DNA of 64,000 bases from Shimia sp. CNT1-13L.2 (GTDB lineage: Bacteria > Pseudomonadota > Alphaproteobacteria > Rhodobacterales > Rhodobacteraceae). Within the stretch, counting starts at the first letter, position 1. Each line of letters starts with the position of its first letter. This document shows, piece after piece, positions 35,670 to 44,159 of the stretch. Below the pieces are notes generated by a model. It was not told the origin of the DNA and did no database searches. It saw only the letters and a list, made by a program, of their open reading frames with translations. The stretch covers positions 1-64,000 of the forward strand of contig NZ_JANDJO010000009.1 of assembly GCF_024331145.1 (NCBI RefSeq), given 5' to 3'. A program made the position numbers and the translations under genes.

Positions 35670-37247
35670 TCAATCCGCGAACAGGTGCTGTGTCTTCGCC
35701 AGCTTCTCTGCCGCCTCGTCATTGATCGACAGAAACTCCTTCAACACGGCGACGTGGTCCGCCACATCGTCGCCCTCACGCATCCGCACGTGGTTTTCAA
35801 AGTTGGCATCGCGAATGCGGTCGCCTTCCAGAACAATATCCTGACGGATTGTCGGCAACAGGCGCTGGATCGTCTCGGCCGGGGTCTGCGATCCCGCCAG
35901 ACCAATTCGCGAGGCATGGCCGACGAGGTATTCATCGGAAAACTTGCACTCAAGCTCAAGAAGACGCGTGCCGGAGCGGTCGCCAAAGAAGTCATAGAGC
36001 AGGTCCACCGACGAGGGATCAAGACAGATCACCAGCCGGTTGGTATCGAAATAGTCAAACAGCATCCGCATCAGCGCCCGGCGGTGGCGCGTCCGCTTGC
36101 CCAGCGTGGCCTGAATGCCGCCAAGATCGGGCAGTGGCGTGCTTTCCTCATTGAACAGATAGGCAATCGCCGCCAGCCCCGTGGTCTGGGCGATATTCTC
36201 GGTCAGCCGCTTGGCGACGTGCCACTTCTTGCAGACGATGATCAGCAATTCGCGGTCCCGTCCAAGCGTCGATTCCGTCTCCCAGAACCGCGAGGCAAAC
36301 CGCCGCCCGATCCGGCCGCGACCGGTCAGGAACTTGAACAGGCTCGGGCCTTCCGCCGAAATCTGGAACCGCACGTCCTTGGCGGTAAACAGGTCCGCCA
36401 GCCGCTGCTTGAGGTCCAATGCCTCAGGGCTGATCTTGCGGGCAAACAGATAGTCCTGACTTAGCAACAGGTCATAGTGATCGTTGTAGAAGGTCAGCGG
36501 CATCCCGTAGTCGGTGAACATCAGGAAGGTCAGCGTGCGGGTGCGGATTTCCCGTTCGGGCACAAGGTGGCGCACGATGGTCTGGAAAAACGTCTCATCG
36601 GGAATCCAGGTCGTGCGGAAAAACCGCATCACATCCTTGCGCTTGCGGGTGAACTCCAGCACCGCCTCGATGGTCTGGCGCCGCAGACACCACCACTGCG
36701 ATCCAATCTGCACCTGGATGTCCGGCGGGATTTCACGCGTCAGGCCAAGACGTTTCTGCAGATTGTAGGAGGCATAGAACCGCCGTTTCTGGGTCCGTTC
36801 GTTGAACCAGTGACGATAGATCAGGCGATCCATCTTCATCCCGGTCTTGATCCAGTCGCTTTCGATGAAATCAAAACTCTCGATCACGTCGCAATCGTTG
36901 TCATCGAGGTAGTCATGGATATAGTCCGCCGTCTTGATCGGCTGGCAATCGCCCGACAGCATGTAGAAATGGGTGGCGCGCGGAAAGGCCTCGACCGCGG
37001 CTTCGACGGCATAAAGCGTGGCCTCGACAAGCGACCATTCACCCCAGCCGCACTTGATGCGCTTGGTGGCATAGGCCACGTTCGGATTGTCGGCGAGACC
37101 GTCCTGGATGAGCTGAAAATACTCTTTCTTGGCGCGCGCGTCGAAGTGGATCGAAATATAATCCCCCGCCGCAGTCAGCATCTGAGCTTGCTTTACGATC
37201 GCCTCGGGGTCCTTATGACACAGAAGAATAAAGGCGATTTTTGCCAT
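35670..37247 (-). CDS. Core-2/I-branching-type glycosyltransferase with DUF5928-like C-terminus
   Basis: A 525-residue protein. The first ~270 residues look like the branching N-acetylglucosaminyltransferase/xylosyltransferase family (GT14): start FILLCHKDPE, ISIHFDARAK, the motif YMLSGDCQPIKT, IGSQWWCLRR and WIPDETFFQT. The C-terminal half (about 270-525) matches the pattern of the DUF5928 extension found only in Roseobacter-group proteins. It probably adds a sugar to a polysaccharide or protein at the membrane. The start at 37247 is the first Met with the family-like MAKIAFILL; a Met five codons earlier is possible. Divergent from a sulfotransferase. Confidence 0.82.
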   Translation of the reverse strand: MAKIAFILLCHKDPEAIVKQAQMLTAAGDYISIHFDARAKKEYFQLIQDGLADNPNVAYATKRIKCGWGEWSLVEATLYAVEAAVEAFPRATHFYMLSGDCQPIKTADYIHDYLDDNDCDVIESFDFIESDWIKTGMKMDRLIYRHWFNERTQKRRFYASYNLQKRLGLTREIPPDIQVQIGSQWWCLRRQTIEAVLEFTRKRKDVMRFFRTTWIPDETFFQTIVRHLVPEREIRTRTLTFLMFTDYGMPLTFYNDHYDLLLSQDYLFARKISPEALDLKQRLADLFTAKDVRFQISAEGPSLFKFLTGRGRIGRRFASRFWETESTLGRDRELLIIVCKKWHVAKRLTENIAQTTGLAAIAYLFNEESTPLPDLGGIQATLGKRTRHRRALMRMLFDYFDTNRLVICLDPSSVDLLYDFFGDRSGTRLLELECKFSDEYLVGHASRIGLAGSQTPAETIQRLLPTIRQDIVLEGDRIRDANFENHVRMREGDDVADHVAVLKEFLSINDEAAEKLAKTQHLFAD

Positions 37248-37397
37248 ATTGGAAACCAACACCCCGTTTTACATTGATTGTTTATCTCAATAATGCTGAA
37301 CGGACGTTGAATAAACAGACTTTCTTTGCTTTTTTACTGGCAAACCAAACTGTGGCCGAAATGTCCGGATCACGGTGATACTGGAGGCAATTGAGAT

Positions 37398-38216
37398 ATG
37401 GGCTTTCCCGGCACCTGGATGACCGAAAGCGAAAGCGTGGTTTACCGCGTTGTTCCCAAATGCGCGTGTTCGACCATCGGTCAGATCATGTATTATTCCG
37501 ATCACGGCGAATTTTTTGACGGCGATATTCACGATGCCACAGGTGGCATGCATAAGTGGGCCATCGACGCGAGCCAGGATCCGATCACGCGTAACGTGCA
37601 GTCACACGGCTCTTACGCCTTCACCTGCGTGCGCAACCCCTACACCCGCATCCTGTCGTCCTTCTTCGACAAGATCTGCGGCATCCAGCGCAACGGCAAA
37701 CGCTATCGCGGCAATCTCGTGCCGATGCTGATCCAGAAATACGGCATCGAGGTCGGTGGCGATGACGGCAAGCAGGAGTTCGACCAGATCAAGAGCTTCC
37801 GCCGCTTCCTGTTGTTCGCCCGCGACACCATCCGCTGGCGCCGCCCGATGGACCCCGACATCCACTGGTCGGCGATGTCCGGCCACGTCTCGACCTTCAT
37901 CGTGAACGGCGGGCGGTATGACAACATCTTCTGGACCGAAAAGTTCAACGACGGCATGCAATCGGTGCTGGACGCCATCGACACCAAGGCCGAGGTCGAC
38001 ATCAACGCCATCCCGCGGTTCAACGAATCCGAAGGCCACGGCCCCAAGCGCGCCCATCCGGTCGAAGACTATTTCGACGATCTGTCGATGCACCTGGTCT
38101 ACGAAATCTACAAACGCGATTTCGATCTGTTCAAATACGATTTCGAAGACCCGTCCAACAAGATGCCGATCGGCGAGATCGACCTTGAAGAAGTCCACGC
38201 AAAGCTGGGCGATTAA
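37398..38216 (+). CDS. Sulfotransferase family 2 domain protein
   Basis: A 272-residue carbohydrate-sulfotransferase-like protein. The PAPS 5'-phosphosulfate loop is VPKCACSTIG at 19-28 and the 3'-phosphate motif is CVRNPYTRILSSFF at 77-90, both family hallmarks. It would transfer sulfate from PAPS to a sugar or other acceptor. No signal peptide, so it acts in the cytosol. Start follows GGAGG with good spacing. The glycosyltransferase is divergent across a 150-base AT-rich gap. The nearby OsmC gene follows after 24 bases. Confidence 0.87.
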   Translation: MGFPGTWMTESESVVYRVVPKCACSTIGQIMYYSDHGEFFDGDIHDATGGMHKWAIDASQDPITRNVQSHGSYAFTCVRNPYTRILSSFFDKICGIQRNGKRYRGNLVPMLIQKYGIEVGGDDGKQEFDQIKSFRRFLLFARDTIRWRRPMDPDIHWSAMSGHVSTFIVNGGRYDNIFWTEKFNDGMQSVLDAIDTKAEVDINAIPRFNESEGHGPKRAHPVEDYFDDLSMHLVYEIYKRDFDLFKYDFEDPSNKMPIGEIDLEEVHAKLGD

Positions 38217-38240
38217 GGCCCCGTAGTCAGGAAGACCACC

Positions 38241-38657
38241 ATGAAAGCACGGATCAAATGGGCCGAGGGCCGCACCTTTGTCGGCACGTCGGGCACGGGC
38301 CACAGCATCGTTCTGGGCACCAGTCACGGCGAAGGCGGCACCCCCGGCCCGAGCCCGATGGAGCTTTTGCTGCTCGGCACTGCGGGCTGTTCGGCCTATG
38401 ACGTGGTGTCGATCCTCGAAAAGCAGCGCCAGCGCATCGAGGACGTGCAGGTCGAGGTCGACGCCGATCGCGCCGAGACCGACCCCAAGGTCTTTACCCG
38501 CATCCACCTGCATTTCATCGTCAAGGGCCGTGGCGTCGGTGAAGCCAAGGTCGAAAAGGCCATCGCGCTTTCGGTCGACAAATACTGTTCAGCCTCGGCC
38601 ATGATGGCGGCCACGGCAGAGGTTACTCACGACTTTGAAGTGGTGGACACCGAGTAA
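38241..38657 (+). CDS. OsmC family peroxide-reducing protein
   Basis: A 138-residue OsmC/Ohr-type protein with the two redox cysteines in LLGTAGCSAYDVV and DKYCSASAM. The family reduces organic hydroperoxides with thiols. It probably shares a transcript with the sulfotransferase (24-base gap), though the functions have no obvious link. Followed by an interspersed repeat. Confidence 0.9.
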   Translation: MKARIKWAEGRTFVGTSGTGHSIVLGTSHGEGGTPGPSPMELLLLGTAGCSAYDVVSILEKQRQRIEDVQVEVDADRAETDPKVFTRIHLHFIVKGRGVGEAKVEKAIALSVDKYCSASAMMAATAEVTHDFEVVDTE

Positions 38658-38697
38658 GCTCCGCGAGAAAGGGGCTCTGCCCCTCGCTCTGCGGGCT

Positions 38698-38730
38698 CAC
38701 CCCGGGGTATTTTTCCAAGAAGAAGACAGG
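38698..38730 (+). repeat. Interspersed repeat, GGGGTATTTTTCCAAGAAGAA type
   Basis: Plus-strand copy of the repeat family also seen at 51734 and 51875. It follows OsmC and is preceded by a short hairpin GGGGCTCTGCCCC. Confidence 0.6.
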
Positions 38731-38735
38731 GGCGC

Positions 38736-39728
38736 TTAGAGCAGCCCCTTGTCGCGGAACAGGGCCTGAAGGTTGCGGTCGGCGCGCGGGCCCATGTGGC
38801 GGATCACTTCGCCGGCCACGGTACAGCCCATCTCTCCACAGGTGCGGATGTCGGCGCCGGTGGCGAGGCCAAACAGGAAACCGGCGGCAAAACCGTCGCC
38901 GGCACCGGTGGCATCCACCGGGATGATCTTTTCGACCGGCACGTCGACCCGAACACCGTTCTGGATGATCGAGACGCCATCGCCCGAGCGGGTACAGGCC
39001 ACAAGCGGGCAGATTGCGGCGGTTTTCTCGAGCGCCTCTTCGAGGTCATCGGTCTCGAACAGCGATTTGATCTCGTCCTCGTTGCCGATGACATAGTCCA
39101 GCTCGTGTTCGATCAGCATCAGGAAATCGGTGCGGTGCCGCTCGACACAGAAGGGATCGGAAATCGCGATCCCCGCCTTGCCGCCCGCGGCGCGGCAAGC
39201 CCGTGCCATCGCGATAAAGGCTTCCTTGCCCTTGTCCTTGTCGAACAGATAGCCCTCGAGGAAGACAATCTCGGTATCGGCGGCCACGGCGGCGTCCACG
39301 TCCTCGGGGCCAAGTTCGGCGGAAATGCCAAGGTAGGTGTTCATCGATCGCTCGCCATCGGGCGAGACGAAGATCATCGAGCGCGAGGTCGGCAACTCGC
39401 CGCCCGCCACCGGCGGGTTCACGAAACGGGTGCCGTCCATCTCCATCGCGTCGGCATAGAAATGGCCCAGCGCGTCATCATGCACACGCCCGACAAAGCC
39501 GGTTTTCAGACCCAGCTTGCCGATCCCCGCCAGCGTGTTTGCGACCGAGCCGCCCGCTGCCTGCTTGCGGTTGTCCATAGCGCCGTAAAGAACCTCGGCG
39601 CGGTCCTTCTCGACCAGCTGCATGATGCCCTTTTCGATGCCCATCATCTCAAGGAAAGTGTCTTCCGCCGTGGTCAACACATCCACGATGGCGTTGCCGA
39701 TGCCGACAACCTTGTAGGTCTTGCTCAT
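38736..39728 (-). CDS. Adenosine kinase, PfkB family
   Basis: A 330-residue ribokinase-fold enzyme. The PfkB signature and catalytic Asp lie in VDATGAGDGFAAGF near 250-263, and GGSVANTLAG near 57 matches the substrate pocket. It phosphorylates adenosine or a close analogue to AMP. The endonuclease III gene overlaps its start by four bases, so they are coupled. Confidence 0.9.
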   Translation of the reverse strand: MSKTYKVVGIGNAIVDVLTTAEDTFLEMMGIEKGIMQLVEKDRAEVLYGAMDNRKQAAGGSVANTLAGIGKLGLKTGFVGRVHDDALGHFYADAMEMDGTRFVNPPVAGGELPTSRSMIFVSPDGERSMNTYLGISAELGPEDVDAAVAADTEIVFLEGYLFDKDKGKEAFIAMARACRAAGGKAGIAISDPFCVERHRTDFLMLIEHELDYVIGNEDEIKSLFETDDLEEALEKTAAICPLVACTRSGDGVSIIQNGVRVDVPVEKIIPVDATGAGDGFAAGFLFGLATGADIRTCGEMGCTVAGEVIRHMGPRADRNLQALFRDKGLL

Positions 39729-40369
39729 AGGTTCTTGTCCTCAAACATGCAGAGATCGCGGATGAGACAGGTGCCGCACAGAGGTTTGCGCGCCTTGCAG
39801 ACATAGCGTCCGTGCAGAATCATCCAGTGGTGGGCGTGGAGTTGGAAATCCACGGGGATATTGTCTTCAATGGCGCGTTCAACCGCGACCACGTCCTTGC
39901 CCGGACACACGCCCGAGCGGTTGCCGAACCGGTAGATATGGGTGTCCACGGCCTGTGCCGGATATTGCCACCACATGTTCAGCACCACGTTTGCCGTCTT
40001 GCGCCCGACGCCCGGCAGGCCCTCAAGCGCGGCCCGCGAACAGGGTACTTCGCCGCCGTATTGTTCAACAAGGATGCGCGACAGCTTGATGACGTTCTTT
40101 GCCTTGTTGCGGTAAAGGCCGATCGTCTTGATGTGTTCGATCACCCCTTCTTCGCCCAGCGCCAGCATCTTGTCGGGCGTATCGGCGATCTTGAACAGTT
40201 CGGCAGTGGCGCGGTTCACGCCCTTGTCGGTGGCTTGCGCAGACAGGGCCACCGCCACCACCAGCGTATAGGCGTTGACGTGGTCCAGCTCGCCCTTGGG
40301 CTCGGCTTCGGCTGCCTGGAACCGCGTAAAGATCTCGCGGATCGTATGATAATCAAGTTGCTTGGCCAT
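39725..40369 (-). CDS. nth: Endonuclease III
   Basis: A 214-residue base-excision DNA glycosylase/AP lyase. The helix-hairpin-helix and catalytic Lys are in LEGLPGVGRKTANVVL, the catalytic Asp follows in VDTHIYRF, and a 4Fe-4S cluster is formed by C-x6-C-x2-C-x5-C near the C-terminus (CKARKPLCGTCLIRDLC). The ATG at 40369 is chosen because earlier codons lack a site and the family N-terminus matches. Confidence 0.95.
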   Translation of the reverse strand: MAKQLDYHTIREIFTRFQAAEAEPKGELDHVNAYTLVVAVALSAQATDKGVNRATAELFKIADTPDKMLALGEEGVIEHIKTIGLYRNKAKNVIKLSRILVEQYGGEVPCSRAALEGLPGVGRKTANVVLNMWWQYPAQAVDTHIYRFGNRSGVCPGKDVVAVERAIEDNIPVDFQLHAHHWMILHGRYVCKARKPLCGTCLIRDLCMFEDKNL

Positions 40370-40419
40370 GTGTGCGGTATGCCCTTTGCCGGTTGACCCG
40401 GCAAGGGGCAATGCACGGC

Positions 40420-41262
40420 TCAGGGTTTCCAGCCGGGTCCGGAGAACAGATAGTGCCAGACTTCACGCCCCGATTTCGCGCGTCGCAGATCACGCACCAG
40501 CGCCGGGATTTCCGAGAACCACACCTTGATCGGGTTCTGGCTGTCGAAATCTGTGGTCAGCCCATAGCGCGGCCGCTCTTCCTCGACCTGGAAGGTGTTG
40601 AACAGGCGATCCCAGATGATGGTGATGCCACCATAGTTGCGATCCAGGTACTTGGCGTCGCTGCCGTGATGCACCCGGTGGTGCGACGGGGTGTTCAGCA
40701 CCCATTCCAACGGACCCAGCTTGCCGATCAGCTCGGTATGCAGCCAGGTCTGGTAGGCCAGCACCACAAGAGCCGATCCAAGGACCACTTCAGGGCTGAA
40801 CCCGATCAGGACCATGGGCACATGGGCAATCAGCGACCACAGACTTTCCAGCGGGCCAAACCGGATGCCGGTGATGATGTTATAATCCCGCGAGGAATGG
40901 TGCACCGCGTGCTGTGTCCACAGCAGGCGCACCTCGTGGGCGATCCGGTGTTCCCAGTAATAGGTGAAATCGGCCAGCGCGATGGCGGCCACAACCGTCA
41001 CCCAAGTGGTGGGGATCTGCCACGAGATAAACGTCGCGCTCAGCAGGAACAGAACCCCGTAGGCAAAGGTCATCAGCGTGATCTCGATCAGCAGATAGGG
41101 GATCTGCGTCGAAGCGCTGGCGATCATCTCAAAGAATGTCTTGCGCCGGAAATTGCCCTTGAAGGCGGCCTCGGCGATCTCGATCAACAGGATGGCCGCA
41201 CCGATCAGAAAGAACACCTCGTCGATCTGGGTGACCAGAGTGGTAAAGGTTTCGGATGTCAT
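40420..41262 (-). CDS. Sterol desaturase / fatty acid hydroxylase family protein
   Basis: A 280-residue membrane protein with four or five helices and the three His clusters of a di-iron centre: HRIAHEVRLLWTQHAVHHS and TPSHHRVHHGSD. The family oxidises fatty acids or other lipids; bacterial substrates are often unknown. It follows a TetR gene with four bases of overlap. Confidence 0.88.
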   Translation of the reverse strand: MTSETFTTLVTQIDEVFFLIGAAILLIEIAEAAFKGNFRRKTFFEMIASASTQIPYLLIEITLMTFAYGVLFLLSATFISWQIPTTWVTVVAAIALADFTYYWEHRIAHEVRLLWTQHAVHHSSRDYNIITGIRFGPLESLWSLIAHVPMVLIGFSPEVVLGSALVVLAYQTWLHTELIGKLGPLEWVLNTPSHHRVHHGSDAKYLDRNYGGITIIWDRLFNTFQVEEERPRYGLTTDFDSQNPIKVWFSEIPALVRDLRRAKSGREVWHYLFSGPGWKP

Positions 41263-41807
41263 GCCGTGCCTCCTGATACGCCGGATTGAAGGGTGCGCCA
41301 GGCCAGCGTCGCCGCCTGTCGATGGGTTGCCTCACCGTCGCGCACCATGATCCACGCGGCGAACAGAAGGTTTTCATAGGCCTGCACGATCCATGGCGTC
41401 GGCACGTCCTGTGCGAACCCGCCCTCGGCCTTGGCTTTGTCAACAGCTTCGGCAAGCTCGAAAGCATCGCGTTTTCGCGCCTCGGCAATCGACGGCACGT
41501 TGTCCAGCGGCTCTTTCTCGAGGAACATCTGCCGTTCGGCCAGGGGGATCATCGCCTCAAGCGCAAGGCGCAGGCCCTCGGTATAGCTGGTGGCGTTTTT
41601 GGTCGCGGCCTCGACAGCCGCGTCCAGCTCTTCCATCGCCCGATGCGCAAGCGCGATCATCAGGTCCTCGCGACCCTTGAAGTGGCGATGCAGGGTGGCC
41701 CGGCCAACACCGGCGGCCTCGGCCACATCGGCAAGGGTGGCGGTGGGTTTCGCCGCAAAGACGGCAAAGCCCGCTTCGATTATGGATGTTTCTGTTTTAC
41801 TCGTCAT
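41259..41807 (-). CDS. TetR-family transcriptional regulator
   Basis: A 182-residue regulator whose first 50 residues contain a helix-turn-helix (TLADVAEAAGVGRATLHRHF). The remainder is a ligand-binding helix bundle. Start 41807 is preferred over an upstream Met; the operator lies 10 bases upstream. It overlaps the desaturase gene, so it likely controls it and itself. Confidence 0.9.
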   Translation of the reverse strand: MTSKTETSIIEAGFAVFAAKPTATLADVAEAAGVGRATLHRHFKGREDLMIALAHRAMEELDAAVEAATKNATSYTEGLRLALEAMIPLAERQMFLEKEPLDNVPSIAEARKRDAFELAEAVDKAKAEGGFAQDVPTPWIVQAYENLLFAAWIMVRDGEATHRQAATLAWRTLQSGVSGGTA

Positions 41808-41817
41808 GATACACAGA

Positions 41818-41833
41818 TGTCTCATTAGAGACA
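41818..41833. promoter_or_regulatory. TetR-type operator
   Basis: A perfect inverted repeat TGTCTC-ATTA-GAGACA 10 bases upstream of the TetR start codon, in an AT-rich region. Position and symmetry fit autoregulation. Confidence 0.7.
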
Positions 41834-41850
41834 AAGATGTCAATAAAACG

Positions 41851-41877
41851 CAAAGAAAAACCGCGCAAAGCACGGTT
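41851..41877 (-). terminator. Rho-independent terminator of the exported protein gene
   Basis: Seven-base stem (ACCGTGC / GCGCGGT, one G-U pair) with a three-base loop, followed on the minus strand by TTTTCTTT. Confidence 0.65.
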
Positions 41878-41914
41878 CTCAAAGGGTATTTTTTCAGACC
41901 TGCGCGGGGGCTTT

Positions 41915-42262
41915 CTACTCCAGCGGCAGCACAAACACCGTGTCAGACCACCCATCAAGGTTGCAGCGCGCCCGGATATGCACTGCCTTGAACCCCTCCG
42001 GAACCACAACCCCCGACAAGGAGCGCGTGAAGGGTTGCTCGGTCACATGGGGATGCAGCAACTCGCGCACGCCAAGCACCTCACCCTCGGGCGTTTCCAC
42101 CCGCCAGCCATCAGCATAGTGCTCCCATCCCGTGTCAGGGTGGCTCAGCGTCACGTCATAGCGCCATCCCGATCCTGCCTTCTGCGCCTTCGCGGATTCG
42201 ACAACGGGAAATTCCGCCAACGCGGGCGTGGCCAACAGAAGAAATGGGATCAGATATCGCAT
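41915..42262 (-). CDS. Hypothetical exported protein
   Basis: A 115-residue protein with a signal peptide (MRYLIPFLLLATPALAE). The mature part is beta-rich with two WRYD/WEHY type aromatic motifs and one Cys. I recognise no domain. It follows the sodium-channel gene by 35 bases on the same strand and may share its transcript. Confidence 0.7.
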   Translation of the reverse strand: MRYLIPFLLLATPALAEFPVVESAKAQKAGSGWRYDVTLSHPDTGWEHYADGWRVETPEGEVLGVRELLHPHVTEQPFTRSLSGVVVPEGFKAVHIRARCNLDGWSDTVFVLPLE

Positions 42263-42297
42263 GGCCCCACCATACGGCAGGCCATGCGGCTCACAAG

Positions 42298-43119
42298 TCA
42301 CGCTTGCGTGTCTTTGTCCCGCGCTTGGGCCTTCAGCATCGCTTCGATCTCGCCCAAGCGGTTCAGAACCTCGTCACGGTAGGTATCGGTGCGCTCGTCC
42401 GCCTCGGCGTGGTGTGCATCCTGCATCGAGTTCACCACCAGACCCACCACGAGGTTCAGGATGATAAAGGTCGTGGCAAGGATGAAGGGCACGAAAAACG
42501 CCCAGGCGTAGGGCGCAACCTCCATCACCGGGCGCACGATCCCCATCGACCAGCTTTCCAGCGTCATGATCTGGAACAGCGAATACATCGACTGACCAAG
42601 GGTGCCGAACCACTCCGGGAACAACTCACCAAACAGCTTGGTCGCCATCACCGCGCCGATATAGAAGATCAGCCCCATCAAAAGGAACACCGATCCCATC
42701 CCCGGCAGGGCGTTGATCAGCCCCTCGATCACGCGGCGCAGCGACGGTGCAACCGACACCACCCGCAACAGACGCAGGATACGCATCGCCCGCAGCACCG
42801 AAAGCCCCTGCGCCGCTGGCACAAGCGAAATGGCAACGATGATGAAATCGAAGATGTTCCAACCATCCCGCCAGAACCGCATCCGGTGCACGAACAGCTT
42901 GGCCACGATCTCGACCACGAAAATCGTCAGACAGATCACGTCAAGGAAATGGATCAGCCCGCCAACTCGCGCCATCACGGCGGGCGAGGTTTCCAATCCA
43001 AGGATGATCGCGTTGAACAGGATCACGCCAAGGATGACATTGCGGACAATCGCGCGATCCAGAACCGCACCAATGCGGTCGCGCAAGCTCGAAACGGGGG
43101 AATCAGGGGCCTGTGTCAT
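42298..43119 (-). CDS. Voltage-gated sodium channel (NaChBac/NavAb-type)
   Basis: A 273-residue six-helix ion channel. S4 carries Arg at 110, 113, 116 and 119, every third residue, the voltage-sensor pattern. The pore filter is TLESWSM (186-192), matching the sodium-selective bacterial channels. A C-terminal coiled coil (about 248-267) follows S6, as in the tetramerising bacterial Navs. The ATG at 43119 is followed by a short cytosolic stretch. It gates sodium entry on depolarisation; the physiological role in bacteria is still debated. Confidence 0.93.
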   Translation of the reverse strand: MTQAPDSPVSSLRDRIGAVLDRAIVRNVILGVILFNAIILGLETSPAVMARVGGLIHFLDVICLTIFVVEIVAKLFVHRMRFWRDGWNIFDFIIVAISLVPAAQGLSVLRAMRILRLLRVVSVAPSLRRVIEGLINALPGMGSVFLLMGLIFYIGAVMATKLFGELFPEWFGTLGQSMYSLFQIMTLESWSMGIVRPVMEVAPYAWAFFVPFILATTFIILNLVVGLVVNSMQDAHHAEADERTDTYRDEVLNRLGEIEAMLKAQARDKDTQA

Positions 43120-43159
43120 GGGCCGTATATGGGGCAGGCCCGCGCGCGCGACAACCGGC

Positions 43160-44047
43160 TCAGAAGCCTTTGATTGTCTCCTTGGTGAATTCCGCGTATC
43201 CCGCCTGTTCATGCAGCAGATGCGCCTTCATCACCCCATGCAGTTCCGGCAACTTGTAGAACGGCACTGCAGGAAAGACATGATGCTCGGTGTGGTAGGG
43301 CATGTTCCAGGCAAGAAAGCGGACAACCGCGTTGGTATAGGTCGTGCGTGTGTTGTCGAACATGTTCGCCACCTTCGGACAGCGCCCGTGTTCCGCCATC
43401 AGGTAGAGCCGCAGAAACGGCTGCCCGATCAGCACCGGCAGCACCCAGATCCAGAACACCACCGGCGTGACCAACAGGCTCAGCGCCAGCAAAAGATAAA
43501 CGCCCAGCATGATCCGCGCCTCTTGTTTCAGGCGCGGCTTCACCCGCTCGGGCAGATAGGACGCATCCGCCCGCCCGCGCGCATTGACCCAAAGCTGTTT
43601 CGCCAGCGATCCCCAGTACGGCACCCCCGTCACGTGCCACAGGAACGGCCCCCAGGCGTCAAGTTTGCGGTCATAATCGGCCAGTTCCGGGTCTTTGCCG
43701 GGGATGTTGGTGAACCGGTGATGCGCAAGGTGGAAATACCGGAACCACTCGAACGGCAGCACCAGAAGCAGGCCGCAGAACCGGCCCACCCACTCGTTCA
43801 GCGCCTCACTGGCAAAGGGCGTCTTGTGTGTCGCCTCATGCTCGAGCGTGAACAGGAAAACGATCATGACACCCTGCACCGGCACCACCGCCCACCACAG
43901 CGGGCCGCCCGATGCGATCCAGACCGCCGCAAGGGCAATCAACCCCAGATGCGCCACCAGATGCCGCAGACCCGCCGCATCACTGCGCCGCGTCAAAGCC
44001 CCGGACACCTCGGCGGGAAGGGATTTCAGAAACGTCTTGTGGTCCAT
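43160..44047 (-). CDS. Fatty acid desaturase
   Basis: A 295-residue membrane desaturase with the three His boxes: HEATHKT, HLAHHRFTN and HTEHHVFP. It introduces a double bond into an acyl chain or related lipid. The start at 44047 is preferred because the frame extends 41 codons further into the Ada-like gene's upstream region with no binding site. Confidence 0.88.
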   Translation of the reverse strand: MDHKTFLKSLPAEVSGALTRRSDAAGLRHLVAHLGLIALAAVWIASGGPLWWAVVPVQGVMIVFLFTLEHEATHKTPFASEALNEWVGRFCGLLLVLPFEWFRYFHLAHHRFTNIPGKDPELADYDRKLDAWGPFLWHVTGVPYWGSLAKQLWVNARGRADASYLPERVKPRLKQEARIMLGVYLLLALSLLVTPVVFWIWVLPVLIGQPFLRLYLMAEHGRCPKVANMFDNTRTTYTNAVVRFLAWNMPYHTEHHVFPAVPFYKLPELHGVMKAHLLHEQAGYAEFTKETIKGF

Positions 44048-44159
44048 GCGCCCAGTAACGCCATCTTGGCCCAGCGGGTCAAAGTCAAAAGCGCAACAAT
44101 CGGGTCGAATTGCGCCCGCCACGCACCTATTGTCAGGAAAAGCAGCGAGGAGAGCTTCC

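Noticed and set aside
38663..38690. GGGGCTCTGCCCC hairpin as terminator of OsmC
   Set aside because: No T-run follows; it is more likely part of the repeat-rich intergenic DNA.
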